A stretch of 64,000 bases of DNA from Zychaea mexicana (Eukaryota > Mucoromycota > Mucoromycetes > Mucorales > Lichtheimiaceae): assembly GCF_025766255.1 (NCBI RefSeq), contig NW_026516666.1:62001-126000 (forward strand). Direction: 5' to 3'. Each line of letters opens with the position of its first letter. Within the stretch, counting starts at the first letter, position 1. This document shows, piece after piece, positions 10,734 to 23,366 of the stretch. Below the pieces are notes generated by a model. That model saw nothing but the letters and a program-made list of their open reading frames with translations. It searched no databases and was not told where the DNA came from. Made by a program: the position numbers and the translations under genes.

Positions 10734-12640
10734 ATGACTGATTTGATCTCGATTTTGCCTCCCGAATCATTCAGTACATCTTCTCGTTTATCGGACAGCG
10801 GGCTGTGTCGAATGTGTGAAAGTATGTCGCCGCTGGTTATACGCGATCCCCACTTACCAGACAGCCCTGTGGACACTGGTGGGAATCTCGCCTGATGCAT
10901 AGAACAAAAGGAGCGACGCGATGCTTCAATGTTTGGGACAACAAGTCGAATTAGTATACATCAAATCTCAAGCCACGTATAAAGTACTAAAACGACTTGC
11001 TTGGCGAAGATACAGCATTCGCTTCCTTGGTGAAGTGAAACGATACTCTTTTTTTTTGCGTTAAGAGGATCGCGTATTCGGTAGTACTTACTACTGCTTA
11101 TGCGCAAAAGATATACTAAAGCTTTTTCTTTGTTTTCAATAAAAAAAAATAAGACATCAGCAACCATGTGCATAGCAAACAATTACAACCTATTTTCGAC
11201 AGTAGCACGTTACTGCCAGGAATCATCAGATATTTCTCGCATACGCTAACTGCTCTGACGATTTCATTTCACACTTGCGATATCTCGCTGCCAATGCTAC
11301 TGGACTTCTTACCGTCATTAACGCATCTTTCAGTGATGTTTGATGGCCGCACTAACTTATCAGACGCTACTCTTGAACAAGTTGATGGCAGAAGCAGACA
11401 CAAAAGGCCACCGATACACAACATTATCTTCTTAAGACTGGACGGTGTTCTCAGTTTTAAATACCGGATCCGTCCCTTATTGCAGCGTTGCTCCCACATC
11501 AAGTACTTGATATTATCGCCTTACTCACGATTCAACAACGTATCTCCAACCAACATCTATACAGCTTATGAGCTGTGCCCTCTATTACGCTACATTATGT
11601 GGGAATGCAGCGAACCAGTCATAGCAGACAGATGGATTTCACTATCAAGAAGCACGAGTGCTTATATTAAGTAACTGAAAGGAAAGCATCGAATGATGGC
11701 GAGGAAGGCAGTATGGCTTATGAACTGCTATTCAACGGCAAGGGACACGAGAGGATCATGCCGATAGTAGTAAAATCGCAGCCGATACTAGAACATTTAC
11801 GTATAGTCGCCTGTGGTCTTTCTGATATTCATTGCTGGGATGTCTTGGCACGCAACCAATTCACACAGCTGACAAGTTTGGGGTTGACGGACATCACTGG
11901 TATGTCAAGCGAAGATTGGTCCCAGATTTTGCTCATGCAGCAACAAAATGAGATCTTGGAAGTTGGAAATCGCGCTGGAATAACGCAGTATCTGAACAGC
12001 ATTATCGCAACCATCGGTACGCTGCAACGGCTCCGTATACTTTCCTTGCGAAATTTCCTTCACATGTTCAGCGAGAATCCTCTTTGCGATCTTACTCCGC
12101 TTCGACGTTTGCAACAGCTTGAAAAAATGCGTCTCACGAACATACCCATCGACAACCAAGGTCTAATGCAGTTGTGCGAACCATCACAGCACCCACTAGT
12201 CAGGAGATTAAGCTTGAACCCGCACATCACCGTACAGTAATAGTGTCGACGACTTTCTCACAGAGGCAGGATGGATTGTGTGGGCACAACGACTTGAGGA
12301 AACCAAAATACTGAATCTGGAACCGACAGCCGTGAAAGGTGTTACTGGTGCTGTCCTTGAGCATTTTGAACAAGTCGAAAGCTCGGTGCTATTGCGTGTT
12401 TCACGGATCTATAGTCTCACCAATGCAGGCATCAATGCTTTTCGTATCATTGAAGGATCTAGTAAAAAGATTGAAGTCGTGGGGTGTTCAGGATTATCTC
12501 GGACAGATGATCTTCGTATGCCATACAACATATATTTAATAGTTGAGTACCATTGCGGTGATATTTGCAGTCTGGCTTGTACTTTTATTTATGATGAGCT
12601 GATAAACAATATTGGCAGCATGTTTAATTAATCAGTTTTC
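10734..12640 (+). pseudogene. F-box/leucine-rich-repeat protein relic, copy A
   Basis: Family knowledge: F-box/LRR proteins recruit substrates to SCF ubiquitin ligases. Here the F-box is recognisable only in pieces spread over shifting frames: ILPPE, then IIQYIFSFIGQRAVSNV, then VCRRWLYAIPTYQTALW. That implies at least two frameshifts. A TAG replaces a Trp codon near 10902 (the other copy keeps TGG). Downstream are leucine-rich stretches at 11168-11674, 11713-12240 and 12278-12631, broken by stops and frame changes, with repeats such as LTSLGLTDITGMSSEDW and LQRLRILSLRNFL. Introns could explain some breaks but not the frame changes inside the F-box. The start ATG survives here. Confidence 0.65.
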
Positions 12641-13490
12641 CAGGTTGGATTGTTGTGATATCTGTATAGTCAAGCATCGATTTGAAATGTTTACATATAC
12701 ACTTACTAGATCCAGGATTGATGGAAAGGCAGCACGATGTGGATCTGGTCGGCAGCGAGTCTGGTGCCCTTTCAAACCTGAGCGAAAGCACAGACTAATT
12801 TTTTTTGGTTACCCTATGCTTTCCTTATATATCAGAAATGCTTGTGTACCCTTTTTCGTCACAAAAGGGATCACCTCGCACTCTATATGATATAGTCTCT
12901 GTGACAGAAGAGAGAAAAAAAAATGAAGTGAGAATATTCTTTCTTCCGTTGTTGAATAGAAAGACCATCGTCGCCTCCTCCCCTCTCCCTTTATGACCAA
13001 AAAAAAGCAGTCTGTATGCTGTATGTATGCGCATACGCGCGTTCCTGTTCATGTCGGGCAGTGGATTTTTAATGCCCGGTATTTGGATTTCATTGGCCAA
13101 CGTGCTGCTGCAACTATACTCGAACCGCTTTGAGAGTTATACTACGCAGAGGACTTATTGGAGTCAAGTTTACTGACAAAGGTCAATATTCATGGTAAGC
13201 GGGAACATTATCATCTTCCACATGCTAGGATATATACGGGATGAACATCTTGAAATATAGCGATTCCCGGAAAGTGTTCCTCATATTTTCTGGGCAAATT
13301 CTAACTACAGTACTTTGTCTGTTTAAACTCTATATGTAACAAACTCATGAGCAGTTGTTCAGTAAATGAACCCAGTGTCTTAAGCTTGATGCTTACCAAA
13401 CGAGCAACAATACGATAGCAAGCTCAAAACGCCAGAGAAAAGGCAAGCCTGATACAAGACGCTGGAGTGCTACTGTGTGCTGTCAACCAA

Positions 13491-14482
13491 TACAGGAGAT
13501 AAAACAATACTCTGTGCAGTTTTACATAGAGTAACTTCTCGCTGTAAGATCTTTATAACTTCTACAGCAGATTGCTCTGTTGAACGCTCATAATGCTACT
13601 TAATTTTGCTGTTCGTATTATAGAACCACTGCAACTAAGATAGATATTTGCTTGACCGCAAGAGAAAGATTGCTGCAGCTTACTGCACACGAAAGTCTGT
13701 TACAGCAAAGGATATTAGCAGAACAATTTTAAAGGGAACATGTTATGTACTGATGAAATCATACGACCAGCAACACCACTAATGTATCCTAAACTCTAAA
13801 CTGGTCTATTATATTATCTCAAAGAAACAAAATTAGTTTAAGCCATGGATCCTGGGCCAGCTTAAACACAGCACAAATTAAATGTTCAGGCGTTTTCACA
13901 CAATGAGACGTGTCTTTGATATAAAAGACGAACTATCGTATACGTAGAAGTCATCATTTAATCGCAGGCTATGATTGTAGTTATCTAACGTAGCTTTGTT
14001 TCTAGCTGTACTCTTGATAAAATCTGTAATCGAAAGTGTTTTTTTTCTATGGATGATTTTATCGACGGGTGAGGGCGACAACAACAACTGTTGTGAAGGA
14101 ATGTTGTAGCACTAAGTTCATCGGTTATTTTTAATAAACGCATTCTTCGTTTGTTATATGCTGCTACACATAACTGTCTTGACGTAATGTGCAGTATACT
14201 TATTGCTAAGCATCACTCCCCACCAGATCTTTATCATATCGTTATGGTAACCACCATCATTATCCGCAGTATCTTATTATATATAATTTCAGCTTCACAG
14301 GAAGAAATAAAAAAGGCGTCGCCTTATTTAATAAAACCTCATTTTATGATTATTTATTTCTCTCTACAATTATTTTTGTGGCTATACTTCTTCATGGTCT
14401 CTATCTGTGAGATACACGGCAAGGAAACAAAAGGCTTTCTGAAAAAACACAAAAGGTTGATCAGATCGTATTGATCTGATGC
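13491..14482. other. intergenic, AT-rich
   Basis: Lies between the right edge of duplicated segment A and the tRNA gene. No coding or repeat signal that I can support. Confidence 0.4.
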
Positions 14483-14556
14483 TGCTCACTAGAGGGATCG
14501 AACCTCTGACCTTGGCGTTATTAGCACCACGCTCTAACCAGCTGAGCTAAGCGAGC
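14483..14556 (-). tRNA. tRNA-Ile (anticodon AAT)
   Basis: Read on the minus strand the 74-nt gene starts GCTCGCT, which pairs with the 3' AGTGAGC (one G-T pair), followed by discriminator A. The D arm has AGCTCAGCTGGTTAGAGC (A box) and the T arm has GGTTCGATCCC (B box). The anticodon loop reads CTAATAA, giving AAT, which decodes isoleucine after A34-to-inosine editing. No intron. It stands alone in AT-rich DNA. Confidence 0.95.
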
Positions 14557-16450
14557 TTCTTGTATGAATTGCATTACGGTAATACATACACAAAGTTTCA
14601 ATTGACTAGTCACGTGATGTCTTTACATAAATCTAGGCCTTTATGAGTAACAAAAACTTCTTATTATAATCACATTTACATTAAAAATGAGATGTAGCTA
14701 TTTCCCTACATTACTACTAACTACTATAGGTAATAAGTACACAATCTAGTAGTTTCTTTTTGAATTGGAAGTATTATATAAAGTCTGAAATAATTATATA
14801 TATTCTGATACCTTGAAATCCCATCTATTTGCACTTCTGATTACGATTTATAGATATACCGTAAATGCCATGCCTTTAGCAGTAGGGTAGTATCCTTGTG
14901 CAGTCGACTATGTATCATCGATTGCTAAAATACTTTTCTGTATTATTATTTATATTTTTTGAAAAAAAAATTAAAATAACATACAACTACATCTTATTCA
15001 AAAAAAGAAGAGAAGCTTAGCTACATTACTTATTGTATAAAATTTAAAAAACAGATAATATAGTAGTTATTCAAAATGAAACAGCGGTAGTGAATGGCTA
15101 CTATTCACTAAACTCATACACTTACTATATTGCTCTTATTATCTATAATGATGAAATTGTTATGAACATTCCTCGACCTCCACTAAGTGATCGTCATCAA
15201 CCTCGATGATCACTTATTAAATCCCCAAGTAACAATATCATCCATCATCACCGTCTGAATTATCAACCCTAATACCAATCTTTTCGTTTATTCGCATTAT
15301 TAAATTATATATAAACACCATAGTCTTTGAATAATAAAACATCAGTCAGATATCTTGTTTCCATCCTATATCTTGTTCCTTACATCCTCTCTCATCATCT
15401 GCTCTCCTACCTCCAGGTTTCCTTCTTGTCTTATCCTGTTCTTGCTGAAAGCACCTAGCACATTCTCGTCCGGTCTTTCTGTCCTCGTCTTGTCTTGTTC
15501 CTGTCCGCACCTTACATCGAAGGTTGATATTATTTGCTGTGTAGGGCCAGGTTGCTCAAGCTTTACATATATTTTGGACATATATAATACTGAATGATTA
15601 TTATGAATAATGAAGTCTTACTATATTTCATATATTCAAAAGTGACAGCAGGCAGTTTATATTAAGGCATTTACTCTATTGTATTCGTTCATGTGGGCAT
15701 TCATTCCAATCATAGCATGTTGAGATATAATATGCAAGTCTACTAAATTATTTGTGATATAAGATGAGAAAAAAGGGTAGTAAGCTCATATAATGATGTA
15801 GTATCTATTTGTAACGAGCAACAACCATTTGAAGATCGCGTTAAACAAGATGTGATCGGTGTACTCGAGAGCTGTCTTCACGGAGAAGTATATCTCTATC
15901 TTATTGCTCCTGATATTATTTAAAATACCATTACCACTGTCATTACTATAAGCTACATAAATATTTATCTATAATATCATTCTTATTGTGCATTAGGAAG
16001 CTGGTTTAAATTTCCTTGATGCATCGTAAGTCGGATCGCATCGTGTTAATTGCTTAGAGAGTAGACTTTACACTTTCCTTGGTTGCATTTATCATAATAT
16101 GCTGCATCATCTGTACCGATTTGGCTGTTCTATGATGTGTACCTTGACGATTGGCCATGTATGTATTACAAAGCCCTGCTCCACATTACATATTCCCTCG
16201 GAATGAAGGTCTTATTTGATCGGCTGACATTTGCCGTTGTCAAGAGAAAAGATGAATCATTTTGCCTATCATCTACCTTTACAGTAGACTGCTATGGATA
16301 CCAACGTATATGCAGTTGACAGGTTGTAGCTGTTTCAAATCACGAGCGGTAAATAAAAAATAAAAAATAAAGAAGGGCTAGTGCGATGGTTTGCATAGTT
16401 TATTGGGTGGCATGTTTCTTTACAAAATAATAAAGAACACTATAGTAAAA
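14557..16450. other. intergenic, very AT-rich
   Basis: About 1.9 kb with long A/T runs and no supported gene. A 71-codon minus-strand ORF at 15366-15581 has an ATG and hydrophilic composition but no recognisable motif or splice partners. The 3' side forms the flank of the kinase gene that ends at 16451. Confidence 0.4.
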
Positions 16451-19407
16451 TTACTTTGATTCATTCGATCCAAGAGCGGTAGCAGCGGCAACAGGCAGTT
16501 GTTTGTATAATTCCTCGATTGATGGGAATTTCGTTTCAAAGTCTGAGACCTCCATTGTCGTGCTACGCGAAGGTTTTAAAGGTGTAGGTGCTGTGCTTGG
16601 TGCAGGTGTAGCGTTGTTTTGAGCGACGCGGAAACGTGCTGGTTTAGGAGGTGGCATAGGTTTGGCTGTAGAACGGGAAGGCTTAGATGGTGCTGGGAGT
16701 TGCTGAGAGCTACCAGTGGTTGCTGCAGAAGATGTTGTGTTGCTAGTTGGCACATCATCTGTTGTAGACGATGGAGATGTGCCCTCAACACTCATTTTAA
16801 GAGCATTTAAGCGTGCCTCGATATTAGATGATACAGTGTTACGCAGAGTGGGAAGGTCGTCTACCTTGCTACTGCCTGTGGTATTGCTAGTGGTAGCTGG
16901 ATGATGTTCATTACTTTTAGATGTTGACAGGGACGATGATGGCGGAGTGTTTATCTGTTGTTGTTGTTGTTGCCCATTGCGTTGTCGGCTGCTACTGTTG
17001 TTACTACTAGATCCACTGCTGGTGGCTGGAATATCTATTATCGAAGATCTTTGCTGCCATGTCGCGAATCCACTGTTGTTGTTACCACTCAGTTGCTGAG
17101 AGAGCTGTACTTCAGACGGTTTAACAGAGCCCGTCTTGCCGCTGGAATGATTGGATAACGGTTTATCGTTACTGGTCTTGCTGTTGGTATTATCGGGTGA
17201 AGATGGAGTGGCAGAAACAACAGATTGTGGCCTGTGCAATGGTTGAAAATCCGAGTCAAATGTCATGCTATTTTGCACTCTTCTCTGATCTTCTGCTACG
17301 GCCTGCAAGTTTTGCTCGTTCAGAGCAAATGCATCGTCAATATCAGCCGCGGAAGGAGGTCGTGGTGCGGGAGTGCTTGAAGCGCTAGAGCCAGCAATGT
17401 GTGATGGGTCAAATGGATCAAACGTCTTTTGTTCAGACTGAGAATCGGTTTTGGCGTGTCGGACAGGGCGTCCACGGCGCATAGGAATAATGTCAGGGAC
17501 TTGCTGTGGTGGTGTTGGTAATTTTTCGAAGATCGCAGACGGGCTTTCTTTTTGCACAGCTTGCTTTGGTGGTGTTTCCGTAGGCTGGTGTTCCGTGTAG
17601 ATCTGAAATAACAAAAGTTTTCGGTTAATGTCTTTTCCCGCGATTACTTTGTTTGAAAACAATGAGTCGTGTCAAAACCTTACATTTCTTATTGGGCACT
17701 CCACACCCCGAAGCTTACAAACAGCTTTTAATACTTGATAGATGTTTGGTCGCTGCGTTTGATGCTCTTGCAATAACGAGACGATAAGCTGTTTCAAACC
17801 ATCAGAAAAGCGAGGTTGGGCTGGGATTGAGTATCGTGCGTTCAATATAGCAAGCTGGCCCTGCTCTTCAAATGGTGTGGTATAATAACATAATTTGTAT
17901 AAAAGGACGCCAAGTGCCTAAATGGTTGATTCAAAAGGAGCAAATCAGTATCCCCAACCTCCAGTACCTTTCAACAAGCAATCAACGTACCCAAATATCT
18001 CCCTTCTCATTAATTGGTTTTCTTTGGTATATATCAATCATTTCAGGTGCCCGGTATTGAAGCGTCGTATGTCGTTGGATATCGTCTTCGATTTTTTGGA
18101 TCTCCTGCAAATTGGTCGGAACGTAATTGCCCTTGGATAACGCAGCTGAACCGAAATCACAAAGTTTATAATGGTCTTGGGACAGGATCAAGATATTTTC
18201 CACCTAAAGGCCATCACCATTCAGTGCGTGCTTGTTTTTTGTATTCATCCTTGTTCCCACCTAGGTACCTGCGCGAGATTGGCCCTTGTACATATCTATA
18301 ATAAATACCTTCAAATCTCTATGTAGCACTGGTGGATTACAGTAATGCATATATGCCAACGCCTAGATTATAACCGGGATTTAGTGACAAGTATAATAAG
18401 AAAGAAACCTGATGAAGCCCTCTCACCTCGCAAACGTCGTTAAATATCTTCAGCACTTCAGGTTCCGTCAATCGCTGCTGCAATCGTCTATTCATAAGAT
18501 CAATGACACCACCACCTAAATAAACCAGGGCATATTCAGTAAATCCAACCATCTCATTTCTTTTGGAAAGCAAACAGTTGTCAGCAAGTTATTACCCGGG
18601 CAGTACTCCATTAAAATCAATGCTTCAAAGCCGCCTGAGGGAAGCGGATCAATCCGTGAGGCATAGTAACGAGTGATATATTTATGATCTCCCAATCGTC
18701 TCTAGATGATGTAATGTTGTTTTCATAGCTTCAGCATTTAACCTTTCTGTTAAATAATAAAACGATAGCGAAAAAGTAAGAGAATTTACCATAAATGCAA
18801 TTTCCTTCTCCACAGTTCTGAGTCTTTCATTGTCTGGGACAGCCACCCGCTTCAGAACGACATACCCTGATTTACCCTCGATTCTTGCCAAATATACATG
18901 AGCAAAACCACCTAGACATTTTTCAAGAAGTCGTTTAATACATCTCTTTCGTTCCTTTCTCTCAAATTTGTTATTTACCTTCAGCGATAAAGTTATGTAC
19001 AATGACTTGATATTTCTGTACTTGGACACGAGTTCCGTGAGGCATGGCGCCCGGTGGCAGCTGAGATGTGTTGCTCGTATCAATGCCAACAGGAACTGGT
19101 GGCAATGTTTGGCCAATCGATTGCTGTTCTGGTATACGAGGATGACGCAAGGGCGACTGAGAGTGCATTTCCGGGAAATGTTGGAGAAGAGAGACAGAGA
19201 GAGGGTGAGGTTGAGGGTTGGAAGATGACGGACGGAAGGGCTGGAACGTACTGTTCGGAACAAGTTCGAAAAAGCCAAGCAGTTAACCGCGGGATCTGAA
19301 TCAACACCATCACTTTGTCACTAGGTAGAAAAAATGCTGAGGCTATCAGGTTGTTAGTCTGAATACATCATCGCTACGAGCTCACTTACTGGAGTGAAAT
19401 CACTCAT
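16451..19407 (-). CDS. Ark1/Prk1-family (NAK) serine/threonine kinase
   Basis: Nine exons (from the start: 19407-19390, 19240-18979, 18911-18790, 18701-18596, 18515-18427, 18362-18309, 18203-17991, 17917-17684, 17602-16451) encode 749 aa. The kinase domain spans about 83-365. It has a Gly-rich loop EGGFAHVYLA, the ATP-binding lysine in YVVLKRV (about K114), catalytic HRDLK (213-217), DFGSA (233-237) and APE (269-271). Family knowledge: yeast Ark1/Prk1/Akl1 and animal AAK1/GAK control clathrin-coat and actin-patch dynamics at endocytic sites. The 380-residue tail is Ser/Thr/Pro/Gln-rich, carries FDPFD (a DPF-type adaptor-ear motif) and several PxxP-like stretches, and ends near FPSIEELYKQL. 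The join of the 18-nt first exon to exon 2 is the least certain. Confidence 0.85.
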
Positions 19408-20326
19408 CGCTTAGGTACATACTTTGAGTTCTTTCAGCTAAATACCTCTTCTGTATGTGATATAAAATGTCACCACATGCACCTTAGGGACGATATAATA
19501 GCATGGTCAAGATTGTGCGGATAAAAGGAACTTTCAGAGATTTTTCTTTAAGCAATTTAAATTTCAAGCATTATTCATTCTTCAAAAAGGAGATATGATG
19601 CCATTTTAGACAAGAAAGCAGTTTGTGATAGAGTATATCCATGATGCACACAAATGATACCGCTTCCAAAGTACTCAGGGATCCAACTTAAAAAATGATC
19701 TTATTACCTGTTGAAGGTCGTCCTTAAAACGTTATGTGTAATATATTGAATACAATAACTAAAAGATTGTTTCCTGTTATACTTACTGCTCAAGCTGTCG
19801 TAGCACTCACCCATCCAGATATCAGCGATTTCATGAATACAATGGGCTGCAGGGGTCAGTTGGCCCTACCTATTACAGACGACATATTACAACAATGCTC
19901 CACTTACTCGTCATATGTCAAGTTCTTAATCAAAGTGGTATAAGTAGCTTAGAAAAAACATCACATATACTAAACGTGCTGTAGAATATATCTTACTGCT
20001 TTCTATCGTCAACGCAAGACCTATGACGATGATACTTACCATTACCGCCATGCAAATCAATAACAAGACAAACTAATACATGATGATAGGGGTCAAAACG
20101 CATTGGCTAAGCATAGAGTGACCGTTTCTATCAAGCTCAACAATGGTTCTTAGTTTAGACCGGTAGGTGTTCTTGCGCGATAGCAATAAGAAGATGTTGA
20201 TCTTCACATTAATGCAATTAAAAGAAGCCCTAAGCGGGTGAGACTGTGACTTGATTTCGTGATAGTGAAGGGGGTCCCGACGACTCTTTGTTTAGGCGCC
20301 AGTTTCGGCAGTTGATATCGAACGCA
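19408..20326. promoter_or_regulatory. shared upstream region of the kinase and MICOS genes
   Basis: A 919-bp divergent intergenic region between the kinase start (19407, minus) and the MICOS subunit start (20327, plus). A 69-codon plus-strand ORF at 19734-19943 has no recognisable features. No specific operator or TATA element can be assigned with confidence. Confidence 0.4.
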
Positions 20327-21575
20327 ATGTTATCTCCCGTCGTGAAGAAATCGGCAAGTGACATTTGAAAAAAATGAAGCGCGAGACGTTGATGAACGAG
20401 TATTTTATTAATAAAGAGATGAAATTTACATTCTTTCCTAAAAATCTAGTTGGCAACCGCTGCTGTTGGCACCGCTGCATTCGCTACCTTGCCCAACCAA
20501 AAGGTGTACGCCGCCGAAGAGACCAAAAAATCCAAAGTAATATATACGCATATACAATACCCACAGCAGCGTAAATCACATTTTGTTTTTTGAATTAACG
20601 GAATCCACTGAATTTGGCGCGATCTGCTCTTGTAGCTTAGCATTTATGACGAACCACAAGCTGAAGTAGTCATTGTCGAAGAACCCACAAAACTGGAAGA
20701 ACATGTAGCATATGCTGAAAAGTATGCAAACGAAAGAGTCGAAGAGGGCAAGGTAATAATATATATCAATTTACGAATAATACCTCTTCGTACTTTTTTA
20801 CCCCTCGATATAATATTCAATATATTCATATTGGGAATGATTATTAGACACACGTTAACAAGCTCCACGGCGAATGGAAGCAATTCGAACAATGCGTCAA
20901 GAGTATGTCAACGTCGTCGTGATATTTCTACTTTAGCGAGTTGACATAATTCACATGCTGCTGGAAAGCATAGTATTTGACGCTAAGGAGCGAAAAAATT
21001 AACGGATCATTCATGTTCTCTAGACACTGTGAAGGAGACGATCGCCAAGGATGAAGAGATCCTTCCAAACGCACTGTATATTGGCGTTGCAGCGTTGGCT
21101 GGTACCATCCTTGCTCGCAACCGCAACATCGTCATCCGATTCGCCACGTCGACTGCCTTGGCCGTTGGCGCATCGCACTATCTTCTGCCAAAGACCACAC
21201 AGAACGTCTGCGTGCAACTCGAAAAAGTCGAACGCAAATACCCTCAACTCCAGTCCGCGCATCAATCCGTGAATGAGGTTGTCGGAGATGCCCGTAAGCA
21301 GTTCGATGGTGCGGTGGCAGAGGTCCGTAGCACTGTAGATGACAGCATTCTCTGCCATTTCCAGCAAAAGGACGCATCACAGCAGGCACTGGACAAGTTT
21401 GAGAGTGTAAAGAAGAGTGTAGAAAGCATGTACTCGACACGATCGAACGTAAGTTTGGACTATTTCGTTTGTTTTACCAGAGACGTGATGTCTAGCGATA
21501 ATGTATACGTGTGTACTCAATAGCTGTATGTTTTTATAGCCTGGTGTAGAAGAAACCTTGAAGAAGAACAACTAG
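20327..21575 (+). CDS. MICOS complex subunit, MIC26/MIC27 (apolipoprotein O-like) family
   Basis: Six exons: 20327-20353, 20450-20536, 20636-20752, 20848-20902, 21024-21448, 21540-21575. They give 248 aa. Family knowledge: MIC26/MIC27 proteins sit in the mitochondrial inner membrane and help shape cristae junctions. Seen here: a short basic and Ala-rich N-terminus (LATAAVGTAAFATL), an acidic linker, a helical region, then two hydrophobic stretches (ALYIGVAALAGTILA and FATSTALAVGASHYLL) flanking RNRN, as expected for the family hairpin. The C-terminal half is a predicted coiled helix. Intron 1 begins GCAAGT, a GC-AG intron, and all phases fit with it. The upstream region is shared with the kinase gene. 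Confidence is high for the family, lower for which of MIC26 or MIC27 is the closer relative. Confidence 0.8.
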
Positions 21576-21822
21576 ATCCCATCCAAACAACGATAAAAGA
21601 AAAAGCAATTTTATATTTCATCGACAAGAGCAATCAACGACAACCATCAACCATCCATCCTGCCCGAAAACAATGTCTTTTTTCTGTTTGTTCCGTGTTT
21701 GTTCCTTTTTTTTTAGAGAGAGGGTGTCCTGCTCCCCAGCCCAACGACACTTTTTTTTTACTACATTATTAAAAACATGAAAAAATATTGATTACAAATT
21801 ATTACATACTATAAGTTTTTCA

Positions 21823-22849
21823 TTAACCCGGTGGAAGAGAAGTAGCATCCACAGCTTCATGGTCATCCTCAAATTCATCCTCTTGTGGTTCTTCTTCTGG
21901 CAAAGGCGCACGGGGCAGAGCCATGACACCTGTTCGAGAGGCCTCCAAAAGACCAAACGGTCTGCACAATTTAATGAAAGACGTGATACGACCAGGCTTT
22001 GCACAGAGTTCGATGATCACCGAATCTGACGATACGTCCAAAAGTCTTCCTTCAAATAGACGCGTCAGTTCAGTTAATGCACGCAAATGTGCTGATGTTT
22101 CCCGCAGTTTCTTGGACGCCCAGACCACGTCGCCCTCGTCATGTTCTTCTTCAAGTTTCTGAGCTTCCTCACTCTGGCCTTCAGGACCTAGGATTGAGAC
22201 GCGCAAAAGAAGGAGTTCACGCTCGACCAGCTTGGTATGGGTATAGTCTAAAACGGCCCACATTGGTACCTAGCATATACAATTCAAATAGTTAGACGCC
22301 GGTAGCTCTGTTGACACTGTATTCTGCTATATTGTTGTCGCCGCAGGCTTCCTCTCCCAAACCACCCTTGTTAACAGTAACACGTACAATATCTTCCAGC
22401 TGATGCTTTGCTTGTTCTATCTGATTGCCATCACCATTCAACACGACTGTCATTCGACTCAATCCAGGCAATTCGGTATGTGCGGCCACAAACGACTCAA
22501 TATTGAATCCTCGAGATTGCAAGATGCCCGAAACACGCGTGATGACGCCGGGTTCGTTGTGAGCCAAACAGCTCAGGATTTGGCGACCTCTGGTAGGTTT
22601 TGGTTCTGTCGTGTTATGGAGAATGTTGTACACGGCTTGCTCGACCGAGGGTGTGTGGGTTGCTGGAGGAAAGTGGCGTCGGCTTGCGCTTGTTCTTACT
22701 GCGGTCGTGTTTAGACAGCGTCGATGTGCCTTTTTCCACCAACAACACGTTGTTTAGCCACTCTTCTCGCTGTCTTTTTTTGTTTATATTGAGCTGGATC
22801 AAGGGATATTTACCAGTTGCGTGGCACGTAGAAAGTGAGATCTCAGCAT
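21823..22849 (-). CDS. ILV6: acetolactate synthase small regulatory subunit, mitochondrial
   Basis: Three exons (22849-22814, 22729-22388, 22269-21823) encode 274 aa. The protein is the regulatory partner of acetolactate synthase (Ilv2), the first common step of valine, leucine and isoleucine synthesis, and mediates valine feedback in mitochondria. The first 45 residues are Arg/Ser/Ala-rich with few acids, fitting a transit peptide. TPSVEQAVYNIL opens the conserved part. The ACT domain follows, with CLAHNEPGVITRVSGIL and GFNIESF, then the second domain with VPMWAVLDYTHTKLVERELL. The Glu/Asp-rich C-terminus ends ATSLPPG. Exon 2 is assigned from the acceptor aaaag at about 22730, which keeps phase 0. 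The 247-bp gap to the MICOS gene is a shared 3' region. Confidence 0.9.
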
Positions 22850-23156
22850 GTCTTGCTAGAAAAGAAGCTTAGAAGGGAGAGAAAGAAGAAACGCTAAAAG
22901 GGGACTTTGTTTTTTTTGCGCTTACCCTTTTGATGGTCGTGGTTTTTTCCGATGGAGTTCGTGCGTCAGGGTAAACAGTAATGCAACAATCAACCTGAAT
23001 CATCGTGATCGTCCGATTCTGATTGGGCTGCTGTCAATGCCAGCATCAAAAAAAAAGGCGGCCACTGAAATCAAACATTGTACACAGCACACCGATAAAG
23101 AAGAGACGTGTTTTCCTTTTACGGCTGACTCTGTTTTGCCAGACATGTGAATGAGC
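22850..23156. promoter_or_regulatory. ILV6 upstream region up to the hAT-like element
   Basis: About 300 bp of non-coding DNA. It must hold the ILV6 promoter because the transposon-like element begins just beyond it, about 315 bp from the ILV6 start codon. No specific binding site is assigned. Confidence 0.35.
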
Positions 23157-23220
23157 TGCCAAACCCAGTGTTGGCAATACTCACGTTGACCATTTTTCAC
23201 GGACAGTGAGAATGTACATA

Positions 23221-23264
23221 TTCACGCGTGAATAATACATGCCAAATCAATTTTCACGCGTGAA
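23221..23264. repeat. two perfect palindromes TTCACGCGTGAA in the left arm
   Basis: TTCACGCGTGAA occurs at 23221-23232 and again at 23253-23264. Related imperfect forms (TATTCACGTACA, TTTCACGGCGTGA, ATTCACAGTGAAT) lie in the right arm near 28908-28972. Such subterminal repeats are where transposases of TIR elements often bind, so these are candidate binding sites. That role is inferred. Confidence 0.5.
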
Positions 23265-23366
23265 TAAACCTTCCTATACTTATAAATGGACTCTGGAGCC
23301 TTTGCTTTCTCTCTCTCTTGCTCTCCCTTAAGCATTTCCAATTGATGAAGATTTATTCATGCTGGA

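Larger units (their letters stand above)
7890..13490 (+). repeat. duplicated segment, copy A (contiguous order)
   Basis: This 5.6-kb segment recurs near-identically at 23367-28907, but with its two halves in swapped order. Copy A 7891-11867 corresponds to copy B 24985-28907, and copy A 11867-13490 corresponds to copy B 23367-24985. The left edge here reads ...agtagaagatataaac and the right edge ...gtcaaccaatacagg. In copy B these two ends are fused, as gtcaaccaagatataaac, with two shared A bases. The F-box/LRR relic runs uninterrupted through this copy, so copy A has the ancestral order. No terminal repeats or target duplication were found at the edges of copy A. Confidence 0.85.

Noticed and set aside
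15366..15581. 71-codon minus-strand ORF starting MSKIYVKLEQ
   Set aside because: ATG present and composition hydrophilic, but isolated in AT-rich DNA with no motif, intron or neighbour support.
19734..19943. 69-codon plus-strand ORF in the kinase/MICOS intergenic region
   Set aside because: Short, no recognisable domain, and placed in a divergent promoter region.
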